A DNA stretch of 64,000 bases from Pseudomonadota bacterium (GCA_018241505.1 JAFEDS010000016.1:186001-250000), one strand, 5' to 3'; numbered from the stretch's first letter, positions 9,510-18,288 are shown. Notes: generated by a model from the letters alone, not told the origin. A program made the numbers and translations.

Positions 9510-10063
9510 TATTCCTGCAACCCGATGAGAACCGCCATGGAGCAGTGATATTCCATGCTGCTCGTCCCGAAACACCAGATGATGTTGTTGTTGCCTGTCG
9601 GGCGGTACACCGGCGTCTCGCCTTCGGTGTTGTTGCAATAGCAATCGCCGCAAGCCCCGACTCCGCAGCAGTCGCGGTACGCAATCAGGTAGGTCCGTTG
9701 ATCGCCGGGATTGAGACAACTGCCGATCCACATTGTTGGCGATGCTTCGGTTCCCGGCGGGCATGTATGAACGCCACCGCCGCAGCAACTGCACAGAAAT
9801 CCATCGGTCCCACAGTAGCGCCAATAGTTGCAGGCCTTGGGGTCGTCAGCTTGTGCCTGGGCGCCAAAGTCACTGCGCGGCGTGGGAGCGGTCGGTGGCT
9901 CCGCCGGGCCATTTGCTGCCGCACGCGAAACCGGCAACAGCGGGAAAAGCGGCGCCGCCACCAACAAAGTCCCCAGCTTCGCCAATAGCCCGCGCCTGGA
10001 GCTGCGGGCCGCCACACGTCGCAAGGCCCGCTCACCGAACCGGTCGAAGTCATTCAGTTTCAC
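9509..10063 (-). CDS. TTQ amine dehydrogenase light chain (MADH/AADH family)
   Basis: 184 residues. A Tat-like leader (SSRRGLLAKLGTLL) precedes a cysteine-rich mature part with 14 cysteines. The two tryptophans that form tryptophan tryptophylquinone are Trp112 (TMWIGSC) and Trp163 (IIWCFG), 51 residues apart, as in Paracoccus methylamine dehydrogenase (57 and 108). The catalytic Asp is conserved at 131 (YRDCCG), as is the Asp needed for crosslinking at 87 (GTDGF); both offsets match the known enzyme. CSCCGG and 14 cysteines resemble aromatic amine dehydrogenase, while NTEGETPVYRP resembles methylamine dehydrogenase, so the substrate class is undecided. The start is a GTG directly after the heavy-chain stop, with AAGGA seven bases upstream. 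Confidence 0.93.
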   Translation of the reverse strand: MKLNDFDRFGERALRRVAARSSRRGLLAKLGTLLVAAPLFPLLPVSRAAANGPAEPPTAPTPRSDFGAQAQADDPKACNYWRYCGTDGFLCSCCGGGVHTCPPGTEASPTMWIGSCLNPGDQRTYLIAYRDCCGVGACGDCYCNNTEGETPVYRPTGNNNIIWCFGTSSMEYHCSMAVLIGLQE

Positions 10064-11203
10064 TCAAAAATCCTTCCCGGACAGCAGCTCGCCGCGAATG
10101 CCCTGGCGGGCGTGCAACACGTCGCCGGTTTGGGCATCCAACGCCCACAGCCATTCCTCCGCGACTGCAAACAACACCGGATGAGCATCCTGCGTCACGG
10201 CAATGGAGTTGGCGGATTGAGGCAGCGCGTAGCGGCCTGCCACCTTGTGATTCACCGTATCCAGGACCCAGACCTCGGTACCAGGCTGCGCATGGCTCCA
10301 GTGCACACCCTCGTGCATGAGCACGAATAAGCGCCCGCTCGCGCGATGATAGGCAGCGAGGCGCGCTCCGCCGGGCCGCCAAGTCACCTGCCCCGGTTTC
10401 GTGGTCGCCGCGGAGAGCCCGGCCGCCTGTTGGATCGACCAGGGAGCTCCGATTCTGGGTTTCTCGGCGAGATCCACCGTGTACAGGTTGCCTGTATACG
10501 TCAGAAGCAACGCCTTGTTGCTGCGGCGGTCGAATACGCTCTCGTCGAATACGGGATCTTTACCCGCGTCAAAGAATACCGGCGACCGCACAACCGACCC
10601 GGTTCCAACTACGGTTGCCATCGTTCCATCGGCGCACAGGGACGCGAACCCCCGGGGTCCCCATGCATACACGAGGCCGCAGCCCGCGATGGATACCGTG
10701 CCAGCAATCTTGCGCTTTTGCAGGTCGACCACAATCACGGAGGACGCCGGGTCGAAGTTGTAGACGTAACCGAAATGTCCATCAGAGCTGATAGCCAGCC
10801 CGGCGGACTTGGGATCGGAATACAGGCGGCCTGGCAAGTTGATTTCCGCCGTCCGGTTCAGCGTATCGCCCGCATATACCGTCAACAGATCGCGCCGTTG
10901 CCCGCGATTCCCCAACGACCAGTAGCTTTCGGCAACATAGAAATTCTGGCCCTGAGGATCGACGGCGACGTGTGAATGGGGCGCCGTGTAGAGCTGCGCC
11001 ACATGCTGCAGAGTATCGCCGTCGAAAATCTTCGCCCCTTCGCCACCACCACTGATGATCAGGTCGTGATCCTTCAGCGGACGCAGCTTCGCGATGTCGG
11101 CGACTTCGGCCTCCAGCACGGGCCTCTCCGCCGCCACCAGCGCGGGACTCGCAGTCAGGAAGACCCCGAAAAGCAGCAGGCTACGCGCAATCAATTCAGC
11201 CAC
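10064..11203 (-). CDS. TTQ amine dehydrogenase heavy chain
   Basis: 379 residues with a signal peptide (LLLFGVFLTASPALVAAE) and a seven-bladed propeller pattern: HVAVDPQGQNFYVAESYWS, GLAISSDGHFGYVYNF and a C-terminal WALDAQTGDVLHA. This matches the MauB/AauB heavy chain, which supports the TTQ light chain in an alpha2beta2 periplasmic enzyme converting primary amines to aldehydes and ammonia. The segment MHEGVHWSHAQPGTEVWV corresponds to the conserved HxGxxxxHxxPGxEVW of heavy chains. The start is GTG at 11203, overlapping the FAD enzyme gene by 8 bp. In known clusters two genes (mauE, mauD or aauE, aauD) separate heavy and light chain; here they are contiguous. Confidence 0.9.
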   Translation of the reverse strand: MAELIARSLLLFGVFLTASPALVAAERPVLEAEVADIAKLRPLKDHDLIISGGGEGAKIFDGDTLQHVAQLYTAPHSHVAVDPQGQNFYVAESYWSLGNRGQRRDLLTVYAGDTLNRTAEINLPGRLYSDPKSAGLAISSDGHFGYVYNFDPASSVIVVDLQKRKIAGTVSIAGCGLVYAWGPRGFASLCADGTMATVVGTGSVVRSPVFFDAGKDPVFDESVFDRRSNKALLLTYTGNLYTVDLAEKPRIGAPWSIQQAAGLSAATTKPGQVTWRPGGARLAAYHRASGRLFVLMHEGVHWSHAQPGTEVWVLDTVNHKVAGRYALPQSANSIAVTQDAHPVLFAVAEEWLWALDAQTGDVLHARQGIRGELLSGKDF

Positions 11204-13184
11204 CCTTCACGAGGAAGGGATACGTGCGCCGCTCCAGGACTTCCTCGACCGCCCGATGCGCCTCGAGGAATGCAGCATCGGTGTGCGGGCTGGCAGCCGC
11301 ATCGGCGTTGGCTATGGAAATCAGGCCATGCGGCTGCCGGGCTTTGACACACGGCCGATCGTTCGTTTCCGAGAATACCCACTCGAGGGGGTCGTACAGG
11401 CTGTTGTACGTGTATGAATAGCCGTGCGGCCAGCGATTGACCGCAATACCGATGATGTCACGCGCCGGATCGAAGCCGCCCTTGCCCAACACCCGGGCAA
11501 GCTGATCGCGGATGTTGCGCTCAAAGGTTTCGAAGCTCGTGCTCAACAGCTCCGCGCGGCCGATCCTATGCTGGTCCTTGCGGGGCAGCCCCGGCTTTCC
11601 AGGGGTGCGGACCATGCGCACAGCGACGGGTTCATCCGGTGATTTCGAGTGTCCCAACTCGCCGAGGTCGCACGGCTCCGCGAGGTTGACCGAGTCGTGA
11701 TAGCTCGTCGGACACTCGACGTACTCCACACCCAGCTTCTGAAACGCCTGCCAATTCTTCAGGAACACGTTCGTGTAGACAATGGGCGCCTTCACATTGA
11801 AGGCGAGAGCTTCCTTCTGCGCCGCGGGCAAATCGGGCACCACATACGGGATCATCATGTTCCAGCATGCCATCACGCACGCGCGGCCACGCACCTCGTA
11901 GAGCTTGCCGCCATTGCTGTAGTTGACGATGACTTCCTTTGCCGACCCCCGCTCGCCGTCATGACGGACGTTGAGCGCCGTGGAGTTGAGCCGAATCCGA
12001 GTCTGGTTGCTGGCGCGATCCAAGGCCGAATAGTCGACGCGCGCCGCGCCGATGTCTTCCTGTGTACGCCCCGGAATGGCGCCCGGAATCAACTTGCGAA
12101 CCAACAGCCGCGCGAGCGTGGCATTGCCGTCAGGGAAGTGCACGGAAGTGCCCCCATCTTTCTGGCGGCCGTGCTGCCCGCCGGGCAGGTCGGCCAACAG
12201 TCCATTCGCGCTCTTGTCGAGCTTCAACCCTGCAAACCCCGCGCCTGCACCGCCGCTCATCTGCCATGCGAACAATGCGGGAAGCGCATCAGCGCCCACA
12301 CAGAAGACGCCGGCACCCATCCGGGAGAAGAACCAATACGCTTGGCTATCGACCTTGGCTACATTCAGCAGATAGTCGCGATAGCTCATGCGAGCCAGGC
12401 GCTCCTTCTTCTGCGCATCCGACAAACCGGGCAGGTAGTCGGGTTGCTGCGGATCAAACAAGCGCAGCATATCGGCCCTGGCGCGCGGCGAGATCGGCAT
12501 GTCGCGCAGATACTCGTCGCTGAAGCCTTGTCGGTGCCGCGCGGCCGCATCGGCTGGAGCGACTACGAGCCGGTCGCGTCCGAAAGTCTGCTTGTCGAAA
12601 AAATACCCGCCGCGCATCCCGAGCGATGAATACAACCGCTCGTTCTGTTCATTGGATTTGAGATAGCGGTCCAGGTCGACATCCAGGTCCGACAGAATCT
12701 GCAAGGCCCATTTGTTGTAACGCTCGGGGCTCTCGATCTCTAGCGTGCCGCCATTCAGGACCAGTGTCCTGCCCTGATAGTGCAGCTCATTTCGCTTGGC
12801 GTGGCCGCCAAAATCGTCGTGGTTCTCCAGGATCAGCACCCGCGCGTCCCGGCCCACATCCCGCAGGAAAAAATGCGCCGCGGCAAGGCCGCTCAAGCCG
12901 CCCCCCACGACCACGAGATCGTAGGTCTCACCCGTGCGCTGGGCGCCCGAAGTGTCTATGGCGCGGCTGTCACGGAGAGCATGCGCTGCCTCGAACGCTC
13001 CCGGGTGCGAGCCACGCATTCCCATCCGGCTGGGTGGATAGTCTTCCTTCAGCGCGCTGGCCGAGTCTTGCGCCATCGCGAGGCCAGGCAGACTCAGAGC
13101 CCCCGCCGTTGCCGTGACTCCATTGATGAAGTCGCGACGCGAGATGGATCGATCCATGCCGAGACTGCGGTCGTTACTGTTCAA
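11196..13184 (-). CDS. Spermidine dehydrogenase-like FAD oxidoreductase (copy 3)
   Basis: About 662 residues from a TTG at 13184, which has GGGGGA six bases upstream; an ATG at 13157 (MDRSISRRDF) is the alternative. It has a Tat signal, YPPSRMGMRGSHPGAFE, the FAD loop VVVGGGLSGLAAAHFF, NHDDFGGHAKRNEL and a C-terminal NRWPHGYSYTYNS and SIANADAAA. It is first in the operon with the TTQ heavy and light chains and the cytochrome, an arrangement I do not know from described amine dehydrogenase clusters. It could act on a different amine and share the same cytochrome, or act in sequence with the TTQ enzyme; both are inference. Confidence 0.85.
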   Translation of the reverse strand: MNSNDRSLGMDRSISRRDFINGVTATAGALSLPGLAMAQDSASALKEDYPPSRMGMRGSHPGAFEAAHALRDSRAIDTSGAQRTGETYDLVVVGGGLSGLAAAHFFLRDVGRDARVLILENHDDFGGHAKRNELHYQGRTLVLNGGTLEIESPERYNKWALQILSDLDVDLDRYLKSNEQNERLYSSLGMRGGYFFDKQTFGRDRLVVAPADAAARHRQGFSDEYLRDMPISPRARADMLRLFDPQQPDYLPGLSDAQKKERLARMSYRDYLLNVAKVDSQAYWFFSRMGAGVFCVGADALPALFAWQMSGGAGAGFAGLKLDKSANGLLADLPGGQHGRQKDGGTSVHFPDGNATLARLLVRKLIPGAIPGRTQEDIGAARVDYSALDRASNQTRIRLNSTALNVRHDGERGSAKEVIVNYSNGGKLYEVRGRACVMACWNMMIPYVVPDLPAAQKEALAFNVKAPIVYTNVFLKNWQAFQKLGVEYVECPTSYHDSVNLAEPCDLGELGHSKSPDEPVAVRMVRTPGKPGLPRKDQHRIGRAELLSTSFETFERNIRDQLARVLGKGGFDPARDIIGIAVNRWPHGYSYTYNSLYDPLEWVFSETNDRPCVKARQPHGLISIANADAAASPHTDAAFLEAHRAVEEVLERRTYPFLVKGG

Positions 13185-13245
13185 TCATGTTCCCCCGGGG
13201 ATGCGGACCTGGCGACGATAGCAGCCGGCCGCGGGTGGAAGCGCC

Positions 13246-13302
13246 CTGTAGTGAGGCACCCACCAGTACAGTGAGTCGAGGGCCTGTACGAACTGTACAG
13301 TT
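13246..13302. promoter_or_regulatory. Probable operator between FAD/TTQ operon and aminotransferase
   Basis: CTGTAGTGA lies at 13246-13254, CTGTAC at 13284-13289 and a perfect 12-bp palindrome AACTGTACAGTT at 13291-13302, ending five bases before the aminotransferase ATG. The same CTGTAGTGA and CTGTACAGT words lie in the MocR control region (7494-7520). The pairing suggests one regulator for both divergent regions. The closeness to the ATG leaves little room for a ribosome site. Confidence 0.5.
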
Positions 13303-13307
13303 CGACC

Positions 13308-14630
13308 ATGAACGCTACTACGCCGCTCGATCTTTCATCCTATTGGATGCCCTTCACCCACAACCGCTATTTCAAGCAGCGGCCGAAGCTCGTGGCCTCG
13401 GGCCGTGGGTCGTATCTGACCCTCACCGACGGCCGCAGGGTGTTCGATTGCCTGTCGGGTTTGTGGTGTACCCCGATGGGACATTGCGCGCCGCAGATCG
13501 TCCAGGCGATCCAGGAACAGGTCGCCGGACTCGACTACACACCCGGATTCCAGCTCAGTCATCCAGGCGCCTTCGAGCTGGCGACCCGTATCGCCGAGCT
13601 GGCGCCCGCGCCGCTCAATCGGGTGTTCTTTGCCAACTCCGGTTCGGAGGCGGTCGACACCGCCCTGAAGATCGCCATCGGATACCACCGGCTGCGGGGC
13701 GAGGCGAGCCGCACGCGGCTGATCGGCCGGGAGCGCGGCTATCATGGTGTTGGATTAGGCGGCACTTCCGTCGGCGGTATTTCGCCGAATCGCAAAATGT
13801 TTGCCCCCCTGATGATCTCCAATGTCGATCATCTGCCGCACACTCATAACCTGGCGCACATGCAATTCACGCGCGGCCAACCTGCGTGGGGCGCGCATCT
13901 TGCGGATGAACTGGAGCGGATTGTTGCGCTGCATGATGCATCAACTATTGCCGCGGTCATTGTTGAACCGATGCAGGGCTCGGCCGGTGTCATCGTTCCA
14001 CCGAAGGGATATTTGCAGCGCTTGCGTGAGATCTGCGATCGTCACGGCATTCTGTTGATATTCGACGAGGTGATTACCGGCTTCGGGCGGGTAGGAGCCA
14101 ACTTCGGCTCGCAACGGCTCGGTGTCACACCGGATCTCATCTGCTTCGCGAAGGCCGTCACCAACGGCGTAGTGCCATTCGGTGGCGTCATCGCCAAGCA
14201 GAGCGTTTACGATACCTTCATGACGGGGCCCGCGCATGCAATCGAGCTCTTTCATGGCTACACGTATTCAGGCCATCCGCTGGCCTGCGCCGCCGGCAAT
14301 GCGACACTCAAACTCATGCAGGAGACCGGCGCAATCAAGCGGGCAGCCATGCTCGAACCCGTCCTCGAGCATGCGATGCATTCGCTGCGTGAAGAGCCTC
14401 ACGTAAATGACATTCGCAACTTCGGTCTTGCCGCCGCTTTGGAACTCAAACCGCGCGACGGGCAACCGGGAATGCGGGCAATGGAAATGTTTGAGCGCGG
14501 ACTGGATGCCGGAATTCTGCTGCGCTTTACCGGGGATACTTTGGCCGTGGCGCCGCCGTTCATTTCCACCGAAGACGAGATCGAGCTGATGGTGGCGCGC
14601 ATCCGCGAGCTGTTGCGCGAGCTCAAATAA
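13308..14630 (+). CDS. Class III omega-amino acid:pyruvate aminotransferase
   Basis: 440 residues. The opening SSYWMPFTHNRYFKQRPKL and LSGLWCTPMGH are typical of beta-alanine/omega-amino acid:pyruvate transaminases. The PLP lysine lies in ICFAKAVTNG, with FDEVITGFGRVG before it. It moves the amino group of beta-alanine, GABA or a similar omega-amino acid to pyruvate, giving a semialdehyde and alanine. It is divergent from the FAD/TTQ operon and shares its operator region, so it probably handles the downstream amino acid or aminoaldehyde-derived product. It is cytosolic; an amino acid permease lies 2 kb downstream. Confidence 0.9.
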   Translation: MNATTPLDLSSYWMPFTHNRYFKQRPKLVASGRGSYLTLTDGRRVFDCLSGLWCTPMGHCAPQIVQAIQEQVAGLDYTPGFQLSHPGAFELATRIAELAPAPLNRVFFANSGSEAVDTALKIAIGYHRLRGEASRTRLIGRERGYHGVGLGGTSVGGISPNRKMFAPLMISNVDHLPHTHNLAHMQFTRGQPAWGAHLADELERIVALHDASTIAAVIVEPMQGSAGVIVPPKGYLQRLREICDRHGILLIFDEVITGFGRVGANFGSQRLGVTPDLICFAKAVTNGVVPFGGVIAKQSVYDTFMTGPAHAIELFHGYTYSGHPLACAAGNATLKLMQETGAIKRAAMLEPVLEHAMHSLREEPHVNDIRNFGLAAALELKPRDGQPGMRAMEMFERGLDAGILLRFTGDTLAVAPPFISTEDEIELMVARIRELLRELK

Positions 14631-14648
14631 CCTGCCTCCAGCGGCACC

Positions 14649-14679
14649 CGGTGAGAGCGGCTCGGGGCCGCCGTCACCG
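14649..14679. terminator. Imperfect hairpin between convergent genes
   Basis: Arms CGGTGA/TCACCG and GCGGC/GCCGC flank a TCGGG loop, with a two-base mismatch on each side. It sits between the stop codons of the aminotransferase and the amidohydrolase and could end transcription from both sides, although no T-run follows. Confidence 0.4.
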
Positions 14680-14697
14680 ATGTCATCGGCCGTACCG

Positions 14698-16431
14698 TCA
14701 GAACGGGGGATTGCCAAAGACCGCCTTGCCGCCGAATACCGTCCACAACACTTTGGCCTGCTTCAGCTCCTCAGCCGGCACCGTGAGCACATCGCGATCA
14801 ACGAGCACGAGATCCGCCAGTTTTCCCGGCGCCAGCGTGCCGATCTGATCGGACATATCGAGCACCTGCGCGGCGTTGCGCGTATAGGCGTACAACATCG
14901 CTTCGCGCGGCATGCGTTGAGTTTCGTCCAGGACGCCCTGTTCGCCGCGCCGGGTCAGCGCTTGATAGATGGCCAGGAAGGGATTCGCCGAGCTGACCGG
15001 CCAATCGCTGGCACCGGCAATGACGGCGCCGCTGTCGAGCAGAGAGCGGGCCGGATACATCCAGCGATAAATCTCCGGGTCAATATAGGGTTTCACAATC
15101 TCGTTGGTGCTGGAATCGGCCAATGCCCACAGCAATTGCAAAGCGGCGATGACGTGAAGCTGTGAGAACCTCGGGATATCCTCCGGGTCGACAAACTGGG
15201 CGTGGGTGAGCACAAAAGGCAGCTTCGTTTGCGGATTGGCCCGGCGTGCAGCCTCGAACGCATCCAACGAGTCCTTCACCGCAAGATCGCCGATCGCATG
15301 AATGTGCACTGTCAAACCGCGGCGATACGCTTCCGCAACCAGCTCATTGGCTTTCGCTGGAGTAAACAGGGGTTTGACATCGCGTCCACCCGCATAGGGC
15401 TTGGTCAACGACGCATTCTGTGACGGTGTTTCAACGACGCCGTCGGCAAAGATCTTCAGCCCCGGAATGCGGAAATTGGGAATTCCCTGAAACTGACTCT
15501 GCAGGTGCTGCACAACATCAATCTGCGCATTGCCCAGCTCCGGGCTGATGACCGGATATCCGACTACGTGAGCTGTCAGCTCCCCCTGCTTGCCCAACGT
15601 CGCGTATACCGGCAACCAACCGGGGTCCTTTTCACTGAGTGGTATGGCGCCACCGACCACTCCGGCCGGTGCCGCGTCCAGCCAGCCCGTAATACCGATT
15701 GAGTGCATGTACTCGAGAGCGGCCCGGCCCGCGGCAATCTTCGCCTCCATGGGCACGCGCGGCAGCGACTTTTCAACCTTATCCTGGCCGGCATCGAGCA
15801 CAAATCCATTCGGATTTCCCTGCGCGTCGTGCCCGTAACTGCGCTGCTCCACTTCCGACAGTTTCCGCACGAAGGCCGGGGTGATACCCGCCTTGATGCG
15901 TGTGGGGCGGTTGGCCCAGCTCGTGTGGCCATCCGAGCCCACCAGAACGATGCGTTGCTTGCCGAATTTTCCAGTGCTCAGCGCCGCGTCGATCGCGGCG
16001 ACATGCGACCATAAACCGAGATCGATGTCGCTGACGACCAGGACATCGCCCCGGTGAGCGGCTTGGTCATCCAGCTTCGACTCGACGAACTTCACCAGGT
16101 TGGGTACGGAGCCATCCGTTGCGGAATACCGTGGCGCCAACAGCGCGGCGCCGCCATCCATCGGATGCGCATGGGCATCGATCATCCCCGGCATCAAAAA
16201 CCTGCGTTCCAGGTCGACGCGCTTCGCGCCAGGCCCCACCTGTGTTTCCACTGTCTTCAGCGCGCCCACTGCCACAATGCGGTCATCCCGGATGGCGATC
16301 GCATCCGCGTAGGGACGATCGGGCTCGGCAGTGAAAATCCGCGCATTGAACAGAATGACATCGGCGCCGAAACAACGGCTACACAGCACCAGGAGGCAGG
16401 CAGCCGTCCACGAAAGAGTCGCAGTTCGCAT
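14698..16431 (-). CDS. YtcJ-like metal-dependent amidohydrolase, exported
   Basis: 577 residues from ATG 16431. A Sec signal (WTAACLLVLCSRCFGA) leads into the amidohydrolase frame: VILFNARIFTAEP, metal motif MIDAHAHPMDGG, the histidine in VHIHAIGDLAV, Asp in AGASDWPVS and LAPGKLADLVLVD. It belongs to the same family as the 1312-3009 protein but is clearly diverged. A role in releasing amino compounds from amide or similar conjugates in the periplasm fits the surroundings; the substrate is not deducible. The gene is convergent with the omega-aminotransferase and divergent from the amino acid permease, with 148 bp between the two start codons. Confidence 0.85.
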   Translation of the reverse strand: MRTATLSWTAACLLVLCSRCFGADVILFNARIFTAEPDRPYADAIAIRDDRIVAVGALKTVETQVGPGAKRVDLERRFLMPGMIDAHAHPMDGGAALLAPRYSATDGSVPNLVKFVESKLDDQAAHRGDVLVVSDIDLGLWSHVAAIDAALSTGKFGKQRIVLVGSDGHTSWANRPTRIKAGITPAFVRKLSEVEQRSYGHDAQGNPNGFVLDAGQDKVEKSLPRVPMEAKIAAGRAALEYMHSIGITGWLDAAPAGVVGGAIPLSEKDPGWLPVYATLGKQGELTAHVVGYPVISPELGNAQIDVVQHLQSQFQGIPNFRIPGLKIFADGVVETPSQNASLTKPYAGGRDVKPLFTPAKANELVAEAYRRGLTVHIHAIGDLAVKDSLDAFEAARRANPQTKLPFVLTHAQFVDPEDIPRFSQLHVIAALQLLWALADSSTNEIVKPYIDPEIYRWMYPARSLLDSGAVIAGASDWPVSSANPFLAIYQALTRRGEQGVLDETQRMPREAMLYAYTRNAAQVLDMSDQIGTLAPGKLADLVLVDRDVLTVPAEELKQAKVLWTVFGGKAVFGNPPF

Positions 16432-16579
16432 TGTTATCGTTCCCCTTCACCACTGGAATATCGAATACACGCTCGCCCGGGAACTTGCAACCGGCCGCGC
16501 AACTGTGGTGGCCATTGGGCCGCTACAGTTGGCGTCGCCGCTGTTTCTGCCAGCGGAAAGCTGCTGTTATATTGGCCGG

Positions 16580-17971
16580 ATGCCATCAAACACCACTCCC
16601 GAGCTGCACCGCTCGCTGGCCTCCCGCCATGTGACGATGATTTCCATAGGCGGAATCATCGGCGCCGGGCTCTTCGTGGCGAGCAGTACCACCATTCTCG
16701 CCGCGGGACCCGCGATCATCCTGAGCTACCTGGCCGCAGGCGTACTCATCATGCTCGTCATGCGAATGCTGGGGGAAATGGCGGTAGCCCGACCCGACGT
16801 TCGTGCGTTTACCGACTTTCCGCGGCTGGCGCTGGGACACGGCGCGGGTTTCGTATCGGGATGGCTGTATTGGTACTTCTGGATTGTGACCGTGGCCGTC
16901 GAGGCCATTGCCGGCGCCAAAATCCTGCAAAGTTGGTTTCCCCTACCGGTGTGGGAGCTGGGGCTCGCCCTCATGGCCATCATGACGGTAGTGAATCTCA
17001 TGTCGACCCGCTCGTACGGCGAGTTTGAATTCTGGTTTGCTTCCATCAAGGTGGCGGCCATTGTGGCTTTCATTGCCGTGACGCTGGCTTACGCCTGCGG
17101 CTTCCTGTCGAGCACCGGCCCCACATTCTCCAACCTCACCCGCCACGGCGGGTTTGTCCCTAACGGCATGCTCGCTGTGTTGGCAGGCATCGCCACGGTG
17201 TTTTTTTCGCTGACCGGAGCCGAGATCACCACCGTTGCCGCGGCGGAATCGAAAGAGCCGGCTCGGGCAGTGGCTCGGTTGAGCACTTCCGTGGTCGGGC
17301 GTGTGCTGGTGTTCTACGTGGGGGCCGTGTTTTGCATTGTAAGCGTGGTGCCCTGGAACACGGTCCGCCAAGGGGAGTCGCCATTCACCCTCGCCTTGAA
17401 TCAGGCCCACATTCCGGGGGCCGGCACGGCGATGACCCTGGTCATTCTCACCGCAGTCCTATCCTGTTTGAATTCCGCCTTCTATGTCAGCTCACGGGTG
17501 TTGTTTTCGCTCGCCGCTCATGGCGATGCGCCTCAATGGCTGGTGCAGCTCAACCGGCGTGGAGTGCCGTCGCGCTCGGTCTGGATTGGCACGGTGAGCG
17601 GTGTGCTTGGCGTTGTTGCCGCGTCGGTGGCTGCTCAGACGGTGTTTGCCTTTCTCGTGAATTCCTCGGGCGCGCTGATGCTGTTCGTTTACATGATGAC
17701 GGCGCTGACACAAATACGCTTGCGCAGGATGCGGGAGAGTGCCGGGGAGCCTGCGCCATCGGTGCGGATGTGGTTGTTTCCGTGGGCCAGCTACCTGGCG
17801 ATTGGCGGGATGGCCGCGGTGCTCGTTGCCATGGCGTTCACCGCTTCCATGTCCCGGGATTTTTATTTCAGCATCATCACGCTGGCCGTGGCGTGGATTG
17901 GCTATCGGTTGAAGGTTGGCTTCGGTGGTGACAGCAAGTGTCGCGCGAGACCTCAGTCGGCCCGGGTATGA
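16580..17971 (+). CDS. APC-family amino acid (GABA-type) permease
   Basis: 463 residues with about 12 hydrophobic spans. The start ISIGGIIGAGLFVASSTTI is the conserved first transmembrane segment of the amino acid transporter family that includes GabP, AroP and ProY; AGAEITTVAAAES is the consensus in the sixth segment region (written here TGAEITTVAAAES). It imports an amino acid, plausibly GABA or beta-alanine, by proton symport. I chose ATG 16580 (MPSNTTPELHRSLASRH) rather than the upstream extension to 16331, which runs through the signal peptide of the opposite gene. Aminotransferases for omega-amino acids nearby support a GABA-like substrate. Confidence 0.85.
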   Translation: MPSNTTPELHRSLASRHVTMISIGGIIGAGLFVASSTTILAAGPAIILSYLAAGVLIMLVMRMLGEMAVARPDVRAFTDFPRLALGHGAGFVSGWLYWYFWIVTVAVEAIAGAKILQSWFPLPVWELGLALMAIMTVVNLMSTRSYGEFEFWFASIKVAAIVAFIAVTLAYACGFLSSTGPTFSNLTRHGGFVPNGMLAVLAGIATVFFSLTGAEITTVAAAESKEPARAVARLSTSVVGRVLVFYVGAVFCIVSVVPWNTVRQGESPFTLALNQAHIPGAGTAMTLVILTAVLSCLNSAFYVSSRVLFSLAAHGDAPQWLVQLNRRGVPSRSVWIGTVSGVLGVVAASVAAQTVFAFLVNSSGALMLFVYMMTALTQIRLRRMRESAGEPAPSVRMWLFPWASYLAIGGMAAVLVAMAFTASMSRDFYFSIITLAVAWIGYRLKVGFGGDSKCRARPQSARV

Positions 17972-18288
17972 TTTTTTGGCGCAATTAGCTTTTTATGCGC
18001 CAAATAACCGCAACCAACGGCCAATAGATCCATGAATGCGCCACATCGTGTCCTTTTTTGGCGCAATCAGCTCATGCAGCCTGGGCAGTAGGTGACGCGA
18101 AAAGCGGCCAGCCTATACGGCACATCACACGCCAATCACGCACGGGTCCCACCGACGGCGATGCCCGACGTCATTGATATACGTACCGTGCGAACGGTTC
18201 GTAATTTTTATCTATAAATCAGACACTTAACAAGGGACGTATGCTGCGTTAGCATCCAGATCAATTGCTGAACTCGTGGAATCTGCCC
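17972..18288. repeat. Non-coding region with GGCGCA repeats
   Basis: 317 bp with no supportable gene. TTTTTTGGCGCAATTAGCT (17972-17990) recurs with one change at 18054-18072. The first copy pairs with TGCGCCAAA just downstream to form a 9-bp stem. ATGCGCC is also present at 18035-18041, ahead of the second copy. The rest is moderately A+T-rich and probably carries the promoter of the small coiled-coil gene. Confidence 0.5.

Noticed and set aside
9509-11203. Firm naming as methylamine or as aromatic amine dehydrogenase
   Set aside because: The light chain mixes features of both groups (CSCCGG and 14 cysteines versus NTEGETPVYRP), so I left the substrate class open.
1312-16431. YtcJ-like amidohydrolases as NylA-type cyclic dimer hydrolases
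   Set aside because: NylA belongs to the amidase-signature family with Ser-Ser-Lys; these proteins are metal-dependent amidohydrolases, so the link would be by name only.
16331-16579. N-terminal extension of the amino acid permease
   Set aside because: It runs through the signal peptide codons of the divergent amidohydrolase and adds non-family sequence; ATG 16580 gives the expected start.
17972-18009. GGCGCA stem as a rho-independent terminator of the permease gene
   Set aside because: The T-run precedes the stem on the plus strand and no T-run follows on either strand, so the classic pattern is missing.
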